A DNA stretch of 64,000 bases from Streptomyces griseoincarnatus. GTDB taxonomy: Bacteria; Actinomycetota; Actinomycetes; Streptomycetales; Streptomycetaceae. Where the stretch lies: positions 1 to 64,000 of the forward strand of contig BMTH01000010.1 of the NCBI GenBank assembly GCA_014649575.1. The letters run 5' to 3'. Shown here piece after piece: positions 1 through 8,547 of this stretch. A program made the translations under genes and the position numbers. Every line of letters begins with the position of its first letter. Within the stretch, counting starts at the first letter, position 1. The notes beneath the pieces are model-generated. The model saw nothing but the letters and a program-made list of their open reading frames with translations, was not told the DNA's origin and ran no database searches.

Positions 1-432
1 GGGTGGTGCGGGGCCGCGGTGGGGGTGGTCGTCCTCGGTCTGGCGCGAGAGTGCGTGCTGGAGAGGTTCGGGGCGTGGACGCGCCAGCCGCTGCGGGCGC
101 CCACCCCCACCCCGTCCCCTCCCCGCCGTGGGCGGCTGCACCGACACCGGTGGCGGATGCCGCCATTCGCCGCCCCCGGGCGCGCGGTGGCGTTCGCGAG
201 TGTCGCCAACTGCGTGCAGTCGTGCCTCCGCCAGTGCCTCAAGGGCCTGGGAGGCGCCCCCAGGGCGATGGGGGAGGGTGGGCGCGGCGGCGCCTTGTCG
301 GCGCCAGGTGCGCGAACACTCCCGGATCGCACCCACGCCGGTGCTCGCTCCCCGCGCACTGCGGGCGGTCGTTCCACTGGGTGGGCGCAGGGTGCGCCGA
401 CACCCGACCGGCCCGCACCCACGCCCCCCTGC
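1..432. other. Intergenic region, no gene supported
   Basis: No reading frame here has recognisable protein similarity. The open frames that cross it are antisense to, or out of frame with, the LacI-type gene that ends at 433. A short inverted repeat (GGCGCC at 289-294 and 300-305) lies downstream of that gene, but it has a 5-base loop and no T-run, so I do not call it a terminator. The neighbouring gene to the left is outside the window. Confidence 0.6.
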
Positions 433-1434
433 TCACGGGACCCGGGTCGTCGAACCCCGGACCTCCAGGTGGACAGGGATGTCCGTCCCGGAGGGCTGTT
501 CGCCGTTCAGGACGGCGAGCAGCGCCTGCATGCCACGCTCGCCGAAGAGTTCCGCGTCCAGGCGGACAGTGGTCAGTTCCGGGTCGATCGCCGTGGCGAG
601 CGCCAGATCGTCCATTCCGGTGACGGAGAGATCCGCGGGAACGCGCAGTCCCAGACGGCGTGCGGCCTTGTAGACGCCGGCCGCCAGCTGGTCGTCGTCG
701 CAGACGACCGCCGTCACCCGGTCCCCCGAGGTCAGCGCGTCCTCCGCAGCGGCCTCCGCCCCCTTGATGGAGATCGGCGAGCGCGCCGTGCGCAGGGACG
801 AGCCCGGCACGCGGCGGAGCCGCGCCTCCAGCTCCCGTGCCCGGACCTCGAAGGTCCAGGACGGTACGTCCGCGCCGAGATGCAGGAAGTGGCGGTGGCC
901 CAGCCCGAGAAGGTGCTCCGCCACTTGCCGGACCCCGTCCGCGATGTCCAGGTTCACCGTGGTCCCGGGGGCGGCGGGGTCGCTGTCCAGCATGACGAGG
1001 GGAAGCTGGTCGCCCCGGATGGCGGTGAGCGCCTCCGCCGCCATCGAGGACGCGATGACGCCGTCCAGCGCGGCCTGGGCGGACGCGAACGGGTCGCGGG
1101 CCGGGCCAATGCCCTCGGGGGAGGGGTAGAGCACCACGCCGAAGCCGTGGCGGGAGGCGACACGGGCCGCGCCCGTGTAGACGCCCGCGAAGAACTCCGT
1201 GGTCAGGGCCGGCACGACCAGCAGAACGGTACGCGTGCGGCCCAGCCGCAAGTTGCGGGCCGCGAGGTTGGGGCGGTAGCCCAGCGTGCGCGCGGCCTCG
1301 CGGACGCGTTCCGCCGTGGTCTCCGAGACCCGGCCCCGCCACTTGTCGCCCAGCACCAGGGACACCGCGGCCTGGGAGACGCCTGCTTCCCGGGCGACGT
1401 CCCGGCTCGTCGGGCGGGTCCTGGCTCTGGGCAC
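433..1434 (-). CDS. LacI/PurR-family transcriptional repressor
   Basis: A 333-residue sugar-type repressor. Residues 9-30 form the N-terminal LacI helix-turn-helix (motif VAREAGVSQAAVSLVLGD), followed by a hinge and the YRPNLAARNL segment. The rest is a periplasmic-binding-protein-like effector domain with the usual segments LVVPALTTEFF, DGVIASS and VTGMDDLALA near the C-terminus. The length is normal for the family. The gene is divergent from an MFS transporter starting at 1523, and the 88-bp gap contains an inverted repeat that is a good candidate operator. It most likely represses that transporter and possibly itself. The effector cannot be read from the sequence. Confidence 0.93.
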   Translation of the reverse strand: MPRARTRPTSRDVAREAGVSQAAVSLVLGDKWRGRVSETTAERVREAARTLGYRPNLAARNLRLGRTRTVLLVVPALTTEFFAGVYTGAARVASRHGFGVVLYPSPEGIGPARDPFASAQAALDGVIASSMAAEALTAIRGDQLPLVMLDSDPAAPGTTVNLDIADGVRQVAEHLLGLGHRHFLHLGADVPSWTFEVRARELEARLRRVPGSSLRTARSPISIKGAEAAAEDALTSGDRVTAVVCDDDQLAAGVYKAARRLGLRVPADLSVTGMDDLALATAIDPELTTVRLDAELFGERGMQALLAVLNGEQPSGTDIPVHLEVRGSTTRVP

Positions 1435-1473
1435 CGGCGCTCCTTCATCTGGACTGCTGAACAGCGGTCATGG

Positions 1474-1500
1474 TACGTATGGGGAGGTTAGTTATACGTA
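1474..1500. promoter_or_regulatory. Candidate operator between lacI-type gene and MFS gene
   Basis: Perfect 7-bp inverted repeat TACGTAT (1474-1480) and ATACGTA (1494-1500) separated by 13 bp. Each arm also contains the palindrome TACGTA. It lies 40 bp upstream of the repressor start and 23 bp upstream of the transporter start. It is AT-rich compared with its surroundings, as expected for a binding site or overlapping promoter elements. Confidence 0.6.
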
Positions 1501-1522
1501 ACACTTCGGTGAGAGGGCCGGT

Positions 1523-2782
1523 ATGGCGACGGGTTACCTGGACATCCTCCGGGCGCGGCACGCCACCCGGCTGCTGGTGGGCACGCTGGTGGGACGGCTG
1601 CCCAACGCGACCGCGCCGATCGCGATCGTGCTGTTCGTGCGGGCGGAGGGCGGGTCGTACAGCCTCGCCGGTGTGCTCGCCGCGGTGTACGGCGTGTCCA
1701 ACGCCGTGGGGCAGCCGGTGCTGGGGCGGCTCGTCGATCTGAAGGGGCAGCCCCGTGTGCAGCTGCCTGCCGCGCTGCTGTCGGCGCTGGCGATGGCCGT
1801 GTTCGCCTTCACGGGGACGGGGTCGCTGGTCGTCGCGTATGCCGCCGTCGCCCTGGCGGGGCTGTTCACTCCGCCGTTGGAGGGCGGGCTGCGGGCGTTG
1901 TGGTCCTCGGTGCTCCCGAAGGAGGAGCACGTGCACCGGGCGTACGCCCTCGACGCCGTGGCCCAGGAGGTGATGTTCGCCGTCGGGCCGCTGCTCGTGA
2001 CGGTGTGCGTCTCCCTGTGGTCGGCCCAGGCGGCGCTGCTCGTGCTGAACGTCGTCGGGGTGCTGGGCGCCCTGTCCGTCGTCGTCTCGGCGCCCTCGCG
2101 GGCCTGGCGGTCCGCGCCGCGTGAGGCGCACTGGCTGGGGGCGCTGCGCTCACCCGGGCTCATCGCGCTGCTCGGGGCCTTCCTGGCCGTCGGCATGGCG
2201 CTGGGGTCCATCACAGTGGCCGCGGTGACGTACTCCGACGACCACGGCGGCGACGTCGTGTACGGCTGGATGATGGCCGGGATCGGGCTGGGCGCGCTGG
2301 TCGGCGGCATCGCGTACGGGGCGCGGCAGTGGGCCGGGGAACCCGCGCGGCGGCTCCAGGCGATCGTGGCGCTGCTCGCGGTGTTCTACCTGCCGCTGAC
2401 GCTGATGCCGGGCCCGGTGGCGATGACGCTGCTCATGGTGCTCGCGGGGGTGTTCCTGGCCCCGGCGATCGCGTGCGCGTTCGTGCTGGTGGACCGGCAC
2501 GCGCCGCGCGGGACGGTCACCGAGGCGTTCTCCTGGCTGGTGACCACCTTCACGGTCGGCGCGTCGCTCGGCACCGGTGTGACCGGGCCCGTGGTCGAGG
2601 CCGGCGGGGCGCTCTGGGGATTCGCCGTACCAGGTGCGGCGGGCGGCGTGTCGCTACTGGTTTTGACCGCCACCGGAAGGGTATTGGCGGTTCCGGCCAG
2701 GACGGCGGTTGTCGCGGCCGGTTCGGAAAATGATCCGAACCGTGCCGTCGAACCCCGTTTCAGCTCGAAGGATCGGGCGTAA
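1523..2782 (+). CDS. MFS transporter
   Basis: A 419-residue polytopic membrane protein with about twelve hydrophobic segments and the loop sequence GRLVDLKGQPR between the second and third helices, which corresponds to the MFS motif A region (usually GxLxDRxGRR). It resembles the drug/sugar efflux MFS proteins commonly found next to pafA in streptomycetes. The ATG at 1523 follows a GAGAGG-type ribosome site. The stop codon TAA overlaps the -10-like hexamer of the following pafA gene, 9 bp before its start. The substrate is unknown; control by the divergent LacI-type repressor is inferred from position. Confidence 0.88.
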   Translation: MATGYLDILRARHATRLLVGTLVGRLPNATAPIAIVLFVRAEGGSYSLAGVLAAVYGVSNAVGQPVLGRLVDLKGQPRVQLPAALLSALAMAVFAFTGTGSLVVAYAAVALAGLFTPPLEGGLRALWSSVLPKEEHVHRAYALDAVAQEVMFAVGPLLVTVCVSLWSAQAALLVLNVVGVLGALSVVVSAPSRAWRSAPREAHWLGALRSPGLIALLGAFLAVGMALGSITVAAVTYSDDHGGDVVYGWMMAGIGLGALVGGIAYGARQWAGEPARRLQAIVALLAVFYLPLTLMPGPVAMTLLMVLAGVFLAPAIACAFVLVDRHAPRGTVTEAFSWLVTTFTVGASLGTGVTGPVVEAGGALWGFAVPGAAGGVSLLVLTATGRVLAVPARTAVVAAGSENDPNRAVEPRFSSKDRA

Positions 2783-2785
2783 TGT
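2780..2785 (+). promoter_or_regulatory. Putative -10 element of a leaderless pafA promoter
   Basis: TAATGT ends 6 bp before the pafA ATG and no Shine-Dalgarno sequence is present in the gap, which would place the RNA start at or near the start codon. The hexamer overlaps the stop codon of the MFS gene. No convincing -35 box is visible. Confidence 0.4.
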
Positions 2786-2791
2786 TCCCTC

Positions 2792-4153
2792 ATGGACCGC
2801 CGCATTTTCGGGCTGGAGAACGAGTACGGCGTCACGTGCACGTTCAGGGGACAGCGCCGCCTGTCGCCTGACGAGGTGGCGCGGTACCTCTTCCGCCGTG
2901 TCGTGTCATGGGGCCGAAGCAGCAATGTCTTTCTGCGGAACGGCGCCCGCCTCTATCTCGACGTGGGGTCACATCCGGAATACGCAACGCCGGAATGTGA
3001 CAACGTGACCGAACTGGTCACCCACGACAAGGCCGGCGAGCGCATTCTCGAAGGACTCCTGGTGGACGCCGAACGACGCCTGCACGAGGAGGGAATCGCG
3101 GGCGACGTCTACCTCTTCAAGAACAACACCGACTCGGCGGGCAACTCCTACGGCTGCCACGAGAACTACCTCGTGGCCCGGCACGGGGAGTTCTCCCGGC
3201 TCGCGGACATCCTCATCCCGTTCCTGGTGACGAGGCAGCTGCTGTGCGGGGCCGGCAAGGTGCTGCAGACGCCGCGCGGCGCCGTCTACTGCGTCAGCCA
3301 GCGCGCCGAGCACATCTGGGAGGGCGTCTCCTCGGCGACGACCCGCTCCCGGCCGATCATCAACACACGGGACGAGCCGCACGCCGACGCCGAGCGCTAC
3401 CGCCGGCTGCACGTCATCGTCGGTGACTCGAACATGTCCGAGACGACCATGCTCCTCAAGGTCGGCGCCACCGACCTGGTGCTGCGCATGATCGAGGCGG
3501 GCACCGTCATGCGCGACCTCACCCTGGAGAACCCGATCCGGGCGATCCGCGAGGTCAGCCACGACATCACGGGCCGCCGCAAGGTGCGCCTGGCCAGCGG
3601 CCGGGAGGCGTCCGCGCTGGAGGTGCAGCGCGAGTACTACGAGAAGGCGGTGGACTTCTGCGAGCGCCGCGGGATCCGCACCGGCACCGTCGACCAGGTG
3701 CTGGAGCTGTGGGGCCGGACGCTGGACGCGATCGAGTCCGAGGACCTCGACCGCATCGGCACGGAGATCGACTGGGTCATGAAGTACAAGCTGCTGGAGC
3801 GCTACCGCGCCAAGCACAACATGACCATGTCGCACCCGCGGGTCGCGCAGATAGACCTCGCCTACCACGACATCCACCGCCGTCGTGGCCTGTACTACCT
3901 GCTCGAGAAGAAGGGACAAGCCGCCCGGATCTGCGACGACCTGAAGATCTTCGAGGGCAAGTCCGTGCCGCCGCAGACCACTCGGGCCCGGCTGCGCGGC
4001 GACTTCATCCGGCGCGCCCAGGAGCAGCGCCGTGACTTCACGGTCGACTGGGTGCACCTCAAGCTCAACGACCAGGCCCAGCGCACCGTGTTGTGCAAGG
4101 ACCCGTTCCGTTCGGTGGACGAGCGGGTGGAGAAGCTGATCGCCGGCATGTGA
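2792..4153 (+). CDS. pafA: Pup-protein ligase PafA
   Basis: PafA attaches the prokaryotic ubiquitin-like protein Pup to lysines of target proteins, using ATP, for proteasomal or other fates in actinobacteria. The 453-residue length and the glutamine-synthetase-like carboxylate-amine ligase fold are typical: MDRRIFGLENEYG at the start (nucleotide/metal-binding glutamates), NNTDSAGNSYGCHENYL in the centre, and the C-terminal VDWVHLKLNDQAQRTVLCKDPF region. The Glu-rather-than-deaminating N-terminus distinguishes it from Dop. The pup and proteasome core genes would be expected to the left, outside the window. The PafBC regulators lie downstream, as in other actinobacteria. Confidence 0.97.
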   Translation: MDRRIFGLENEYGVTCTFRGQRRLSPDEVARYLFRRVVSWGRSSNVFLRNGARLYLDVGSHPEYATPECDNVTELVTHDKAGERILEGLLVDAERRLHEEGIAGDVYLFKNNTDSAGNSYGCHENYLVARHGEFSRLADILIPFLVTRQLLCGAGKVLQTPRGAVYCVSQRAEHIWEGVSSATTRSRPIINTRDEPHADAERYRRLHVIVGDSNMSETTMLLKVGATDLVLRMIEAGTVMRDLTLENPIRAIREVSHDITGRRKVRLASGREASALEVQREYYEKAVDFCERRGIRTGTVDQVLELWGRTLDAIESEDLDRIGTEIDWVMKYKLLERYRAKHNMTMSHPRVAQIDLAYHDIHRRRGLYYLLEKKGQAARICDDLKIFEGKSVPPQTTRARLRGDFIRRAQEQRRDFTVDWVHLKLNDQAQRTVLCKDPFRSVDERVEKLIAGM

Positions 4154-4198
4154 GAGGACCTGTCCCCGGGAGTTGACGAAACACCCGGAACGTCACAC

Positions 4199-4230
4199 GG
4201 GCGCCGTACGTTACACCGTGCGGCGCCCTT
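4199..4230 (+). terminator. Intrinsic-type terminator after pafA
   Basis: A 12-bp stem with one mismatch, GGGCGCCGTACG (4199-4210) pairing with CGTGCGGCGCCC (4217-4228), with a 6-base loop and followed by TTCTC. It lies 45 bp after the pafA stop. Confidence 0.75.
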
Positions 4231-4290
4231 CTCACGCCGTAGAGTTGCGCGGACGCCATCCACAAGATCGATGATTACGAGGCCCCCACC

Positions 4291-5292
4291 GTGCGCCGAC
4301 GCTCACTTCTCATTGCCGTTCCCGCTGGACTGGCCGCCCTCGCCGCGTGCGGCGACGACAAGTCCGACTCCGGCAAGGCCAGCGAAACGGCCGCGCCCTC
4401 CGAGTCCGAGGCGTCGGCGGCGCCGTCGCCGAAGATCGTCGAGGGCCCGCTGCCAGCGATCACGGCCGGGACCAGGTTCGGGGAGAAGCCGACCGTGGCG
4501 AAGGGCAGCGGCGAGCCCTCCAAGGACCTCGCGGTGAAGACGGTCATCGCGGGCGGTGGGCGCACGATCGCGGAGAACGACTTCGTCGTCGCCCACTACC
4601 TGGGCCAGGTCTGGAGCACCGCCAAGGTGTTCGACAACTCCTACGACCGCAAGGAGCCCCTGGCCATCCAGCTCGCCCAGGGCGCGATCATCGACGGCTG
4701 GCGCTACGGGCTCGTGGGGAAGAAGGCCGGCAGCCGCGTCCAGATGGCGATCCCGCCCACCTGGGGCTACGGCGAGCAGGGCAACGCGCAGGCGGGCATC
4801 AAGGGCACCGACACGCTGGTGTTCGTGGTCGACGTGCAGGACACGTTCAACGCCAAGAGCTCCGCCAAGGGCACCGACGTCGCCCAGGACAACATCGACC
4901 TGCCCAAGGTCGGCACCAACACCGACGGCAAGGCCCCCTCCATCGAGGTGCCGGACTCCGACGCGCCGAAGAAGCTCGTGGCGAACTACGTCATCGAGGG
5001 CGACGGCGAGAAGGTCGGCGCCGAGGACAGCGTCCTGGTGCAGTACAAGGGCGTGCTGTGGGACGGAGGCAAGGAGTTCGACTCCACCTACGGCCGCGGC
5101 CAGCTGACGTCCTTCTCGCTCCAGCAGGTAGTCAAGGGCTGGGCGCAGGGCCTGACCGGCAAGAAGGTCGGCAGCCGCGTCCTCATCGTCATCCCGCCGG
5201 AGCTGGGGTACGGCGACAACCCGCCGCAGGGCAGCGAGATCAAGAAGGACTCCACGCTGGTCTTCTCCGTGGACATCCTCGCGAAGCTCTGA
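4291..5292 (+). CDS. FKBP-type peptidyl-prolyl isomerase, predicted lipoprotein
   Basis: Predicted exported prolyl cis-trans isomerase of 333 residues. The N-terminus is a lipoprotein signal: positive residues (RRRS), a hydrophobic stretch, and the lipobox LAAC with the cysteine at residue 19, followed by a Ser/Ala/Glu-rich linker. Two FKBP domains follow, around residues 80-180 and 225-333, each with the VxVxYxGxxWDxGKxFDxSY-type strand and IPPxxGYG motif. The GTG at 4291 is chosen because it gives the charged n-region directly. It is followed within about 60 bp by a second, cytoplasmic FKBP gene, so the two are probably cotranscribed. It likely helps folding of exported proteins. Confidence 0.93.
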   Translation: MRRRSLLIAVPAGLAALAACGDDKSDSGKASETAAPSESEASAAPSPKIVEGPLPAITAGTRFGEKPTVAKGSGEPSKDLAVKTVIAGGGRTIAENDFVVAHYLGQVWSTAKVFDNSYDRKEPLAIQLAQGAIIDGWRYGLVGKKAGSRVQMAIPPTWGYGEQGNAQAGIKGTDTLVFVVDVQDTFNAKSSAKGTDVAQDNIDLPKVGTNTDGKAPSIEVPDSDAPKKLVANYVIEGDGEKVGAEDSVLVQYKGVLWDGGKEFDSTYGRGQLTSFSLQQVVKGWAQGLTGKKVGSRVLIVIPPELGYGDNPPQGSEIKKDSTLVFSVDILAKL

Positions 5293-5354
5293 CCCCGCCG
5301 GGATGCAAGACTGTGCGTGTTCGCCTTTCCGCAGACAAGCAGGAGCATGAAGAC

Positions 5355-5726
5355 GTGAGCATCGACAAGCCCGAGATCGACTTCCCGGGCGGCGAGCCCC
5401 CGGCGGACCTCGAGATCAAGGACATCTGGGAGGGCGACGGCGAGGTGGCGAAGGCGGGCCACACCGTCACCGTCCACTACGTGGGCGTCGCCTTCAGCAC
5501 CGGCGAGGAGTTCGACGCCAGCTGGAACCGCGGCACCCCCTTCCGCTTCCCGCTGGGCGCGGGCCGGGTCATCAAGGGCTGGGACCAGGGCGTGCAGGGC
5601 ATGAAGGTCGGCGGCCGCCGCCAGCTGACCATCCCGGCCCACCTCGCCTACGGCAACCAGAGCCCCACCCCGGCGATCCAGCCCGGTGAGACCCTGATCT
5701 TCGTGGTCGACCTGCTCGGCGTCTGA
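5355..5726 (+). CDS. FKBP-type peptidyl-prolyl isomerase, cytoplasmic
   Basis: A 123-residue single-domain FKBP with no signal peptide. The whole fold is visible: VTVHYVGVAFSTGEEFDASW, VIKGWDQGVQGMKVGGRR, IPAHLAYG and LIFVVDLLGV at the C-terminus. The GTG at 5355 (MSIDKPEIDF) is preferred because AGGAG lies about 10 bp upstream and homologues begin here; the frame is open further upstream and a GTG near 5313 is possible but has no similarity. It follows the exported FKBP gene in the same direction and ends at a strong terminator, so the pair forms a small operon. Confidence 0.93.
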   Translation: MSIDKPEIDFPGGEPPADLEIKDIWEGDGEVAKAGHTVTVHYVGVAFSTGEEFDASWNRGTPFRFPLGAGRVIKGWDQGVQGMKVGGRRQLTIPAHLAYGNQSPTPAIQPGETLIFVVDLLGV

Positions 5727-5743
5727 TCCGACCGGAGTCGATC

Positions 5744-5785
5744 GCCGAGGGCCCATGCCTGTCCGGGCACGGGCCCTCGGCTTTT
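5744..5785 (+). terminator. Rho-independent terminator after the FKBP pair
   Basis: A 16-bp stem with one A-C mismatch, GCCGAGGGCCCATGCC (5744-5759) against GGCACGGGCCCTCGGC (5766-5781), a 6-base loop and a following TTTT. This is one of the clearest terminators in the window. Confidence 0.9.
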
Positions 5786-5849
5786 ACCACGCCACCCCGG
5801 GGCGGTACGGTCATCGGTCGTAGGCACCATAGGGAGGCGAAGCGCGTCG

Positions 5850-6803
5850 ATGGCCATTGCCAAGGCCGAGCGGCTGATGAATCTGGCGCTGTGTCTGCTC
5901 GGGACGCGGCGGCCGCTCACCAAGCGCGAACTGCGTGAGTCCATCGAGGCGTACCTCGAGGCGGGCTCCGACGACTCCTTCAACCGCATGTTCGAGCGCG
6001 ACAAGGACGACCTGCGCGAACTCGGACTGGTCATCGAGACCGTCGAGAACCTCGAGGGCGACACGGGCTACCTCGCCCGCCGTGACAGCAACCGGCTGCC
6101 GCCGATCACCCTGGACGCCGAGGAGGCCGCCGCCCTCGGGCTCGCCGCGAAGGTGTGGCAGCAGGCCCGGCTGGCCGGCGCGGCCTCCGGCGCCCTGCAG
6201 AAGCTGCGGGCGGCCGGACTCCCCGAGGACGTCGACCCGTACGGAGCGCACGGCGCGCTGGAGCCGCGCATCCCGGTGCACGAGGCCGCGTTCGAGCCGC
6301 TGATGCTCGCCTGCCGCGACCGCCGCCCGGTCGTCTTCGACTACCGCAAGGCCAACGCCGCCCAGCCCGAGCAGCGGCACGTCGAGCCGTGGGCGCTGGA
6401 GTGCTGGCGCGGCCACTGGTACCTGGCCGGCTGGGACCGCGACCGCGGCGCCGAGCGGGTCTTCCGGCTCTCCCGGATCACCGGCAAGGTGCGCTCGCGT
6501 GCCGGCCGGTTCAGCGTGCCGGTGCCGGACGTCGTCACCGTACGGGAGACCGTGGCGAGCTGGGCCGGGGAGACCGCCGACCGCTCGGCGCGCATCCGGC
6601 TGCGCTCCGACGCAGGCTTCCCGCTCCGGGCGAAGGCCACCTCGGTCCGGGAACTCGGCGACGGCTGGGACGAGTTGGAGATCCCGTACGGGCACGGACT
6701 GGACGCCTGGCTGGTGGAGTTCGGACCCGACGTGGTGGTGCTCGAGCCCGAGGAACTGCGGGCCGACGTGGTGGACCGGCTGCGTGCCGTGGCCAAGGGC
6801 TGA
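5850..6803 (+). CDS. pafB: WYL-domain regulator PafB
   Basis: A 317-residue transcription factor. It has an N-terminal winged helix (residues 1-65, with RERDKDDLRELG-type recognition helix region), a WYL domain at about 145-215 (VVFDYRKAN, WYLAGWDRDRGAERVFRLSRI) and a C-terminal WCX extension. In mycobacteria PafB and PafC form a heterodimer that activates the LexA/RecA-independent DNA-damage response. pafC starts 18 bp downstream on the same strand. The ATG at 5850 follows GGAGGCGAAG. Despite its position beside pafA, it is not itself part of the pupylation machinery. Confidence 0.93.
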   Translation: MAIAKAERLMNLALCLLGTRRPLTKRELRESIEAYLEAGSDDSFNRMFERDKDDLRELGLVIETVENLEGDTGYLARRDSNRLPPITLDAEEAAALGLAAKVWQQARLAGAASGALQKLRAAGLPEDVDPYGAHGALEPRIPVHEAAFEPLMLACRDRRPVVFDYRKANAAQPEQRHVEPWALECWRGHWYLAGWDRDRGAERVFRLSRITGKVRSRAGRFSVPVPDVVTVRETVASWAGETADRSARIRLRSDAGFPLRAKATSVRELGDGWDELEIPYGHGLDAWLVEFGPDVVVLEPEELRADVVDRLRAVAKG

Positions 6804-6821
6804 GGGGGAGCGGACGACAAC

Positions 6822-7817
6822 GTGGCAGGCAAACCGGTCAGGCCCGTGAACGCCATCGACCAGACCCGGCGGATGCTGTCCCTGGTGACGTATCTGCGTG
6901 AGCGCCCCGGCGCCCGCATCGAGGACGTGGCGCGCGCCTTCGGCATCACCGAGGACGAGCTGGTCTCCGACCTCGACGTGCTGCCCATGTGCGGCACCAG
7001 CTTCCGCGGCGGCGACCTGCTGGACATCGACACCGACGGCGAGCGCATCTGGTGGCACAACCCGGCCGCCCTCGGCGCCGACGCGGCCGAGCCGCTGCGC
7101 CTGGCCGCCGACGAGGCGACCGCGCTGCTCGTCGCCGCCCGCGCCGTGGCCACGCTGCCGGGGCTGCGCGAGAGCGACCGTCAGGCGCTGCTGCGGGCCA
7201 CCGCCAAGGTGGAGACCGCGGCCGGCGAGACGGCCGGCGCCAGCTCCCGGCTCTCGGTGACCTTCGAGTCCGAGGGCGGCGTCTTCGCGGACGTCGACCG
7301 GGCCATCGCCGAGCGCCGCCGGCTGTGGATCCGCTACTACTCACCCGCCCGCGACGAGGTCACCGAGCGGGAGATCGACCCCATCCGCCTGGTCAGCGTC
7401 GGGCACACGTACGTCGAGGCGTGGTGCCGCCGCTCCGAGGCGCGGCGCACCTTCCGGCTCGACCGGGTCGCCGAGATCAAGATCCTGGACGAGCCGTCCG
7501 CGCCGCCCGAGGTGGAGCTGCGCGACCTGTCCGAAGGGCTGGTGCAGCCCGCGGCCGAGGACCCCGAGGTGGTCGTCGAGGTCGGTCCCGGCGGGCGCTG
7601 GGTCGCCGAGTACTACCCGCACGACAGCGCCGATGAGCTTCCCGACGGCGGTCTCCGTATCACCCTGCGCACCCCCGACCCCGCGTCGCTGAAGCGGCTG
7701 GCGCTGCGGCTCGGCCGCGACGGACGCATCGTGGAGCCGCAGGAGCTGGCCGAGAGCGCCCGCCGGGCGGCGCGTGAGGCTCTGGCGGCGTACGACGGGG
7801 CCGGGGCGGCGGGATGA
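6822..7817 (+). CDS. pafC: WYL-domain regulator PafC
   Basis: A 331-residue partner of PafB with the same layout: winged helix (residues 10-70, IDQTRRMLSLVTYLRERPG), WYL domain (about 155-220, LWIRYYSPARDEVTEREIDPIRL and RRTFRLDRVAEI) and a C-terminal WCX region. The GTG start at 6822 gives MAGKPVRPVNAIDQ. It is immediately downstream of pafB, and pafBC-tatA-tatC-helY order is shared with mycobacteria, supporting an ancient operon-like arrangement. The pair is expected to bind single-stranded DNA or another damage signal through the WYL domains. Confidence 0.93.
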   Translation: MAGKPVRPVNAIDQTRRMLSLVTYLRERPGARIEDVARAFGITEDELVSDLDVLPMCGTSFRGGDLLDIDTDGERIWWHNPAALGADAAEPLRLAADEATALLVAARAVATLPGLRESDRQALLRATAKVETAAGETAGASSRLSVTFESEGGVFADVDRAIAERRRLWIRYYSPARDEVTEREIDPIRLVSVGHTYVEAWCRRSEARRTFRLDRVAEIKILDEPSAPPEVELRDLSEGLVQPAAEDPEVVVEVGPGGRWVAEYYPHDSADELPDGGLRITLRTPDPASLKRLALRLGRDGRIVEPQELAESARRAAREALAAYDGAGAAG

Positions 7818-7848
7818 CCGGGCAGGACGACAGTCAGGAGCGAGGGCT

Positions 7849-8142
7849 TTGAGCGAGTCGGCGACCACAGAGGCACCGGGCATGACGGCGGCGTCCGCGT
7901 TCGCCGGGATGAGAAGCGTGGCCCCGGTGATGTTCCGGGCGGGCTGCCCGGACTGCCGGGAGCGCTTCGAACTCTCCGCGAGCGCGCTGCGACTGGCCAT
8001 CGGCGCCAGCAGCCGCACCACGTTCTACTCCTTCACCTGCCCCGAGTGCGGCGCCGCCGTCCGCAAACCCGCGGGGGAGCGGATCGTCGAGCTGCTCACC
8101 GGCGGCGGGGTGCGTACGCTCCGGCTGCACTCGACCGTCTAG
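7849..8142 (+). CDS. Small double-CxxC zinc-ribbon protein of unknown function
   Basis: A 97-residue protein with two CxxC pairs about 30 residues apart (AGCPDCRE and FTCPECGA), the spacing of a zinc ribbon, surrounded by basic and hydrophobic residues. I do not recognise a named function. The TTG at 7849 is chosen because AGGAG lies 8 bp upstream; an ATG at 7882 is the alternative. It sits 31 bp after pafC and 9 bp before a small membrane protein gene, inside the pafBC-tat block. A role in RNA or DNA binding is possible from the fold, but this is inference. Confidence 0.78.
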   Translation: MSESATTEAPGMTAASAFAGMRSVAPVMFRAGCPDCRERFELSASALRLAIGASSRTTFYSFTCPECGAAVRKPAGERIVELLTGGGVRTLRLHSTV

Positions 8143-8145
8143 GCT
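8140..8145 (+). promoter_or_regulatory. Putative -10 element for the small membrane protein gene
   Basis: TAGGCT ends 6 bp before the ATG at 8152, with no ribosome site between them, consistent with a leaderless transcript. It overlaps the stop codon of the zinc-ribbon gene. Confidence 0.4.
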
Positions 8146-8151
8146 CGACCC

Positions 8152-8346
8152 ATGTTCTGGCCGATGTTCGCCGTGGCCCTGGGATTCCTGGGGCTGATGG
8201 TGCTCGCAGTGCTCGCCGTCCGGGTCTTCGTCGAGGCGGAGCGCCTCGGCAGGCAGGTCGCGGACTCAGCCCGGCGCATCGGCCGCGCGGCCGAGGACCT
8301 GGAGCGCGCGGCGACGAGCACGGCCCGCTCGGCGGAGGCCCTGTAA
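8152..8346 (+). CDS. Small single-pass membrane protein with cytoplasmic helical tail
   Basis: A 64-residue protein: residues 5-27 form one hydrophobic segment (FAVALGFLGLMVLAVLAVRVFV) and residues 28-64 form a charged amphipathic helix rich in Ala, Arg and Glu (ERLGRQVADSARRIGRA). The layout resembles TatB-like and other short membrane-anchored coiled-coil proteins, but the glycine hinge and FG motif of Tat proteins are absent. Its position just upstream of tatA is suggestive only. Function unknown. Confidence 0.72.
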   Translation: MFWPMFAVALGFLGLMVLAVLAVRVFVEAERLGRQVADSARRIGRAAEDLERAATSTARSAEAL

Positions 8347-8488
8347 CCCCGCGGCCCGGCACCGGCGGGTCGCCGCAGTCCGGACGGCCGTCGTCGCCGC
8401 CCTGTCATGGGCCGGGGCCCGGCAGGTACGCTGCTGATCGCGGCCCGGAGAACGAGGCACGGGCCGCGGACGGGAGTACGCACAGGGA

Positions 8489-8519
8489 TTGCCGGACGTT
8501 TACCTCTGGGCGTTACGAT
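8489..8519 (+). promoter_or_regulatory. Candidate vegetative promoter for tatA
   Basis: TTGCCG (8489-8494) and TACGAT (8514-8519) are separated by 19 bp, slightly long for a HrdB-type promoter. It lies in the 257-bp gap between the small membrane protein gene and tatA. Confidence 0.35.
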
Positions 8520-8547
8520 CGCTGTCTGCACCGTCCTTCGGACGCAT

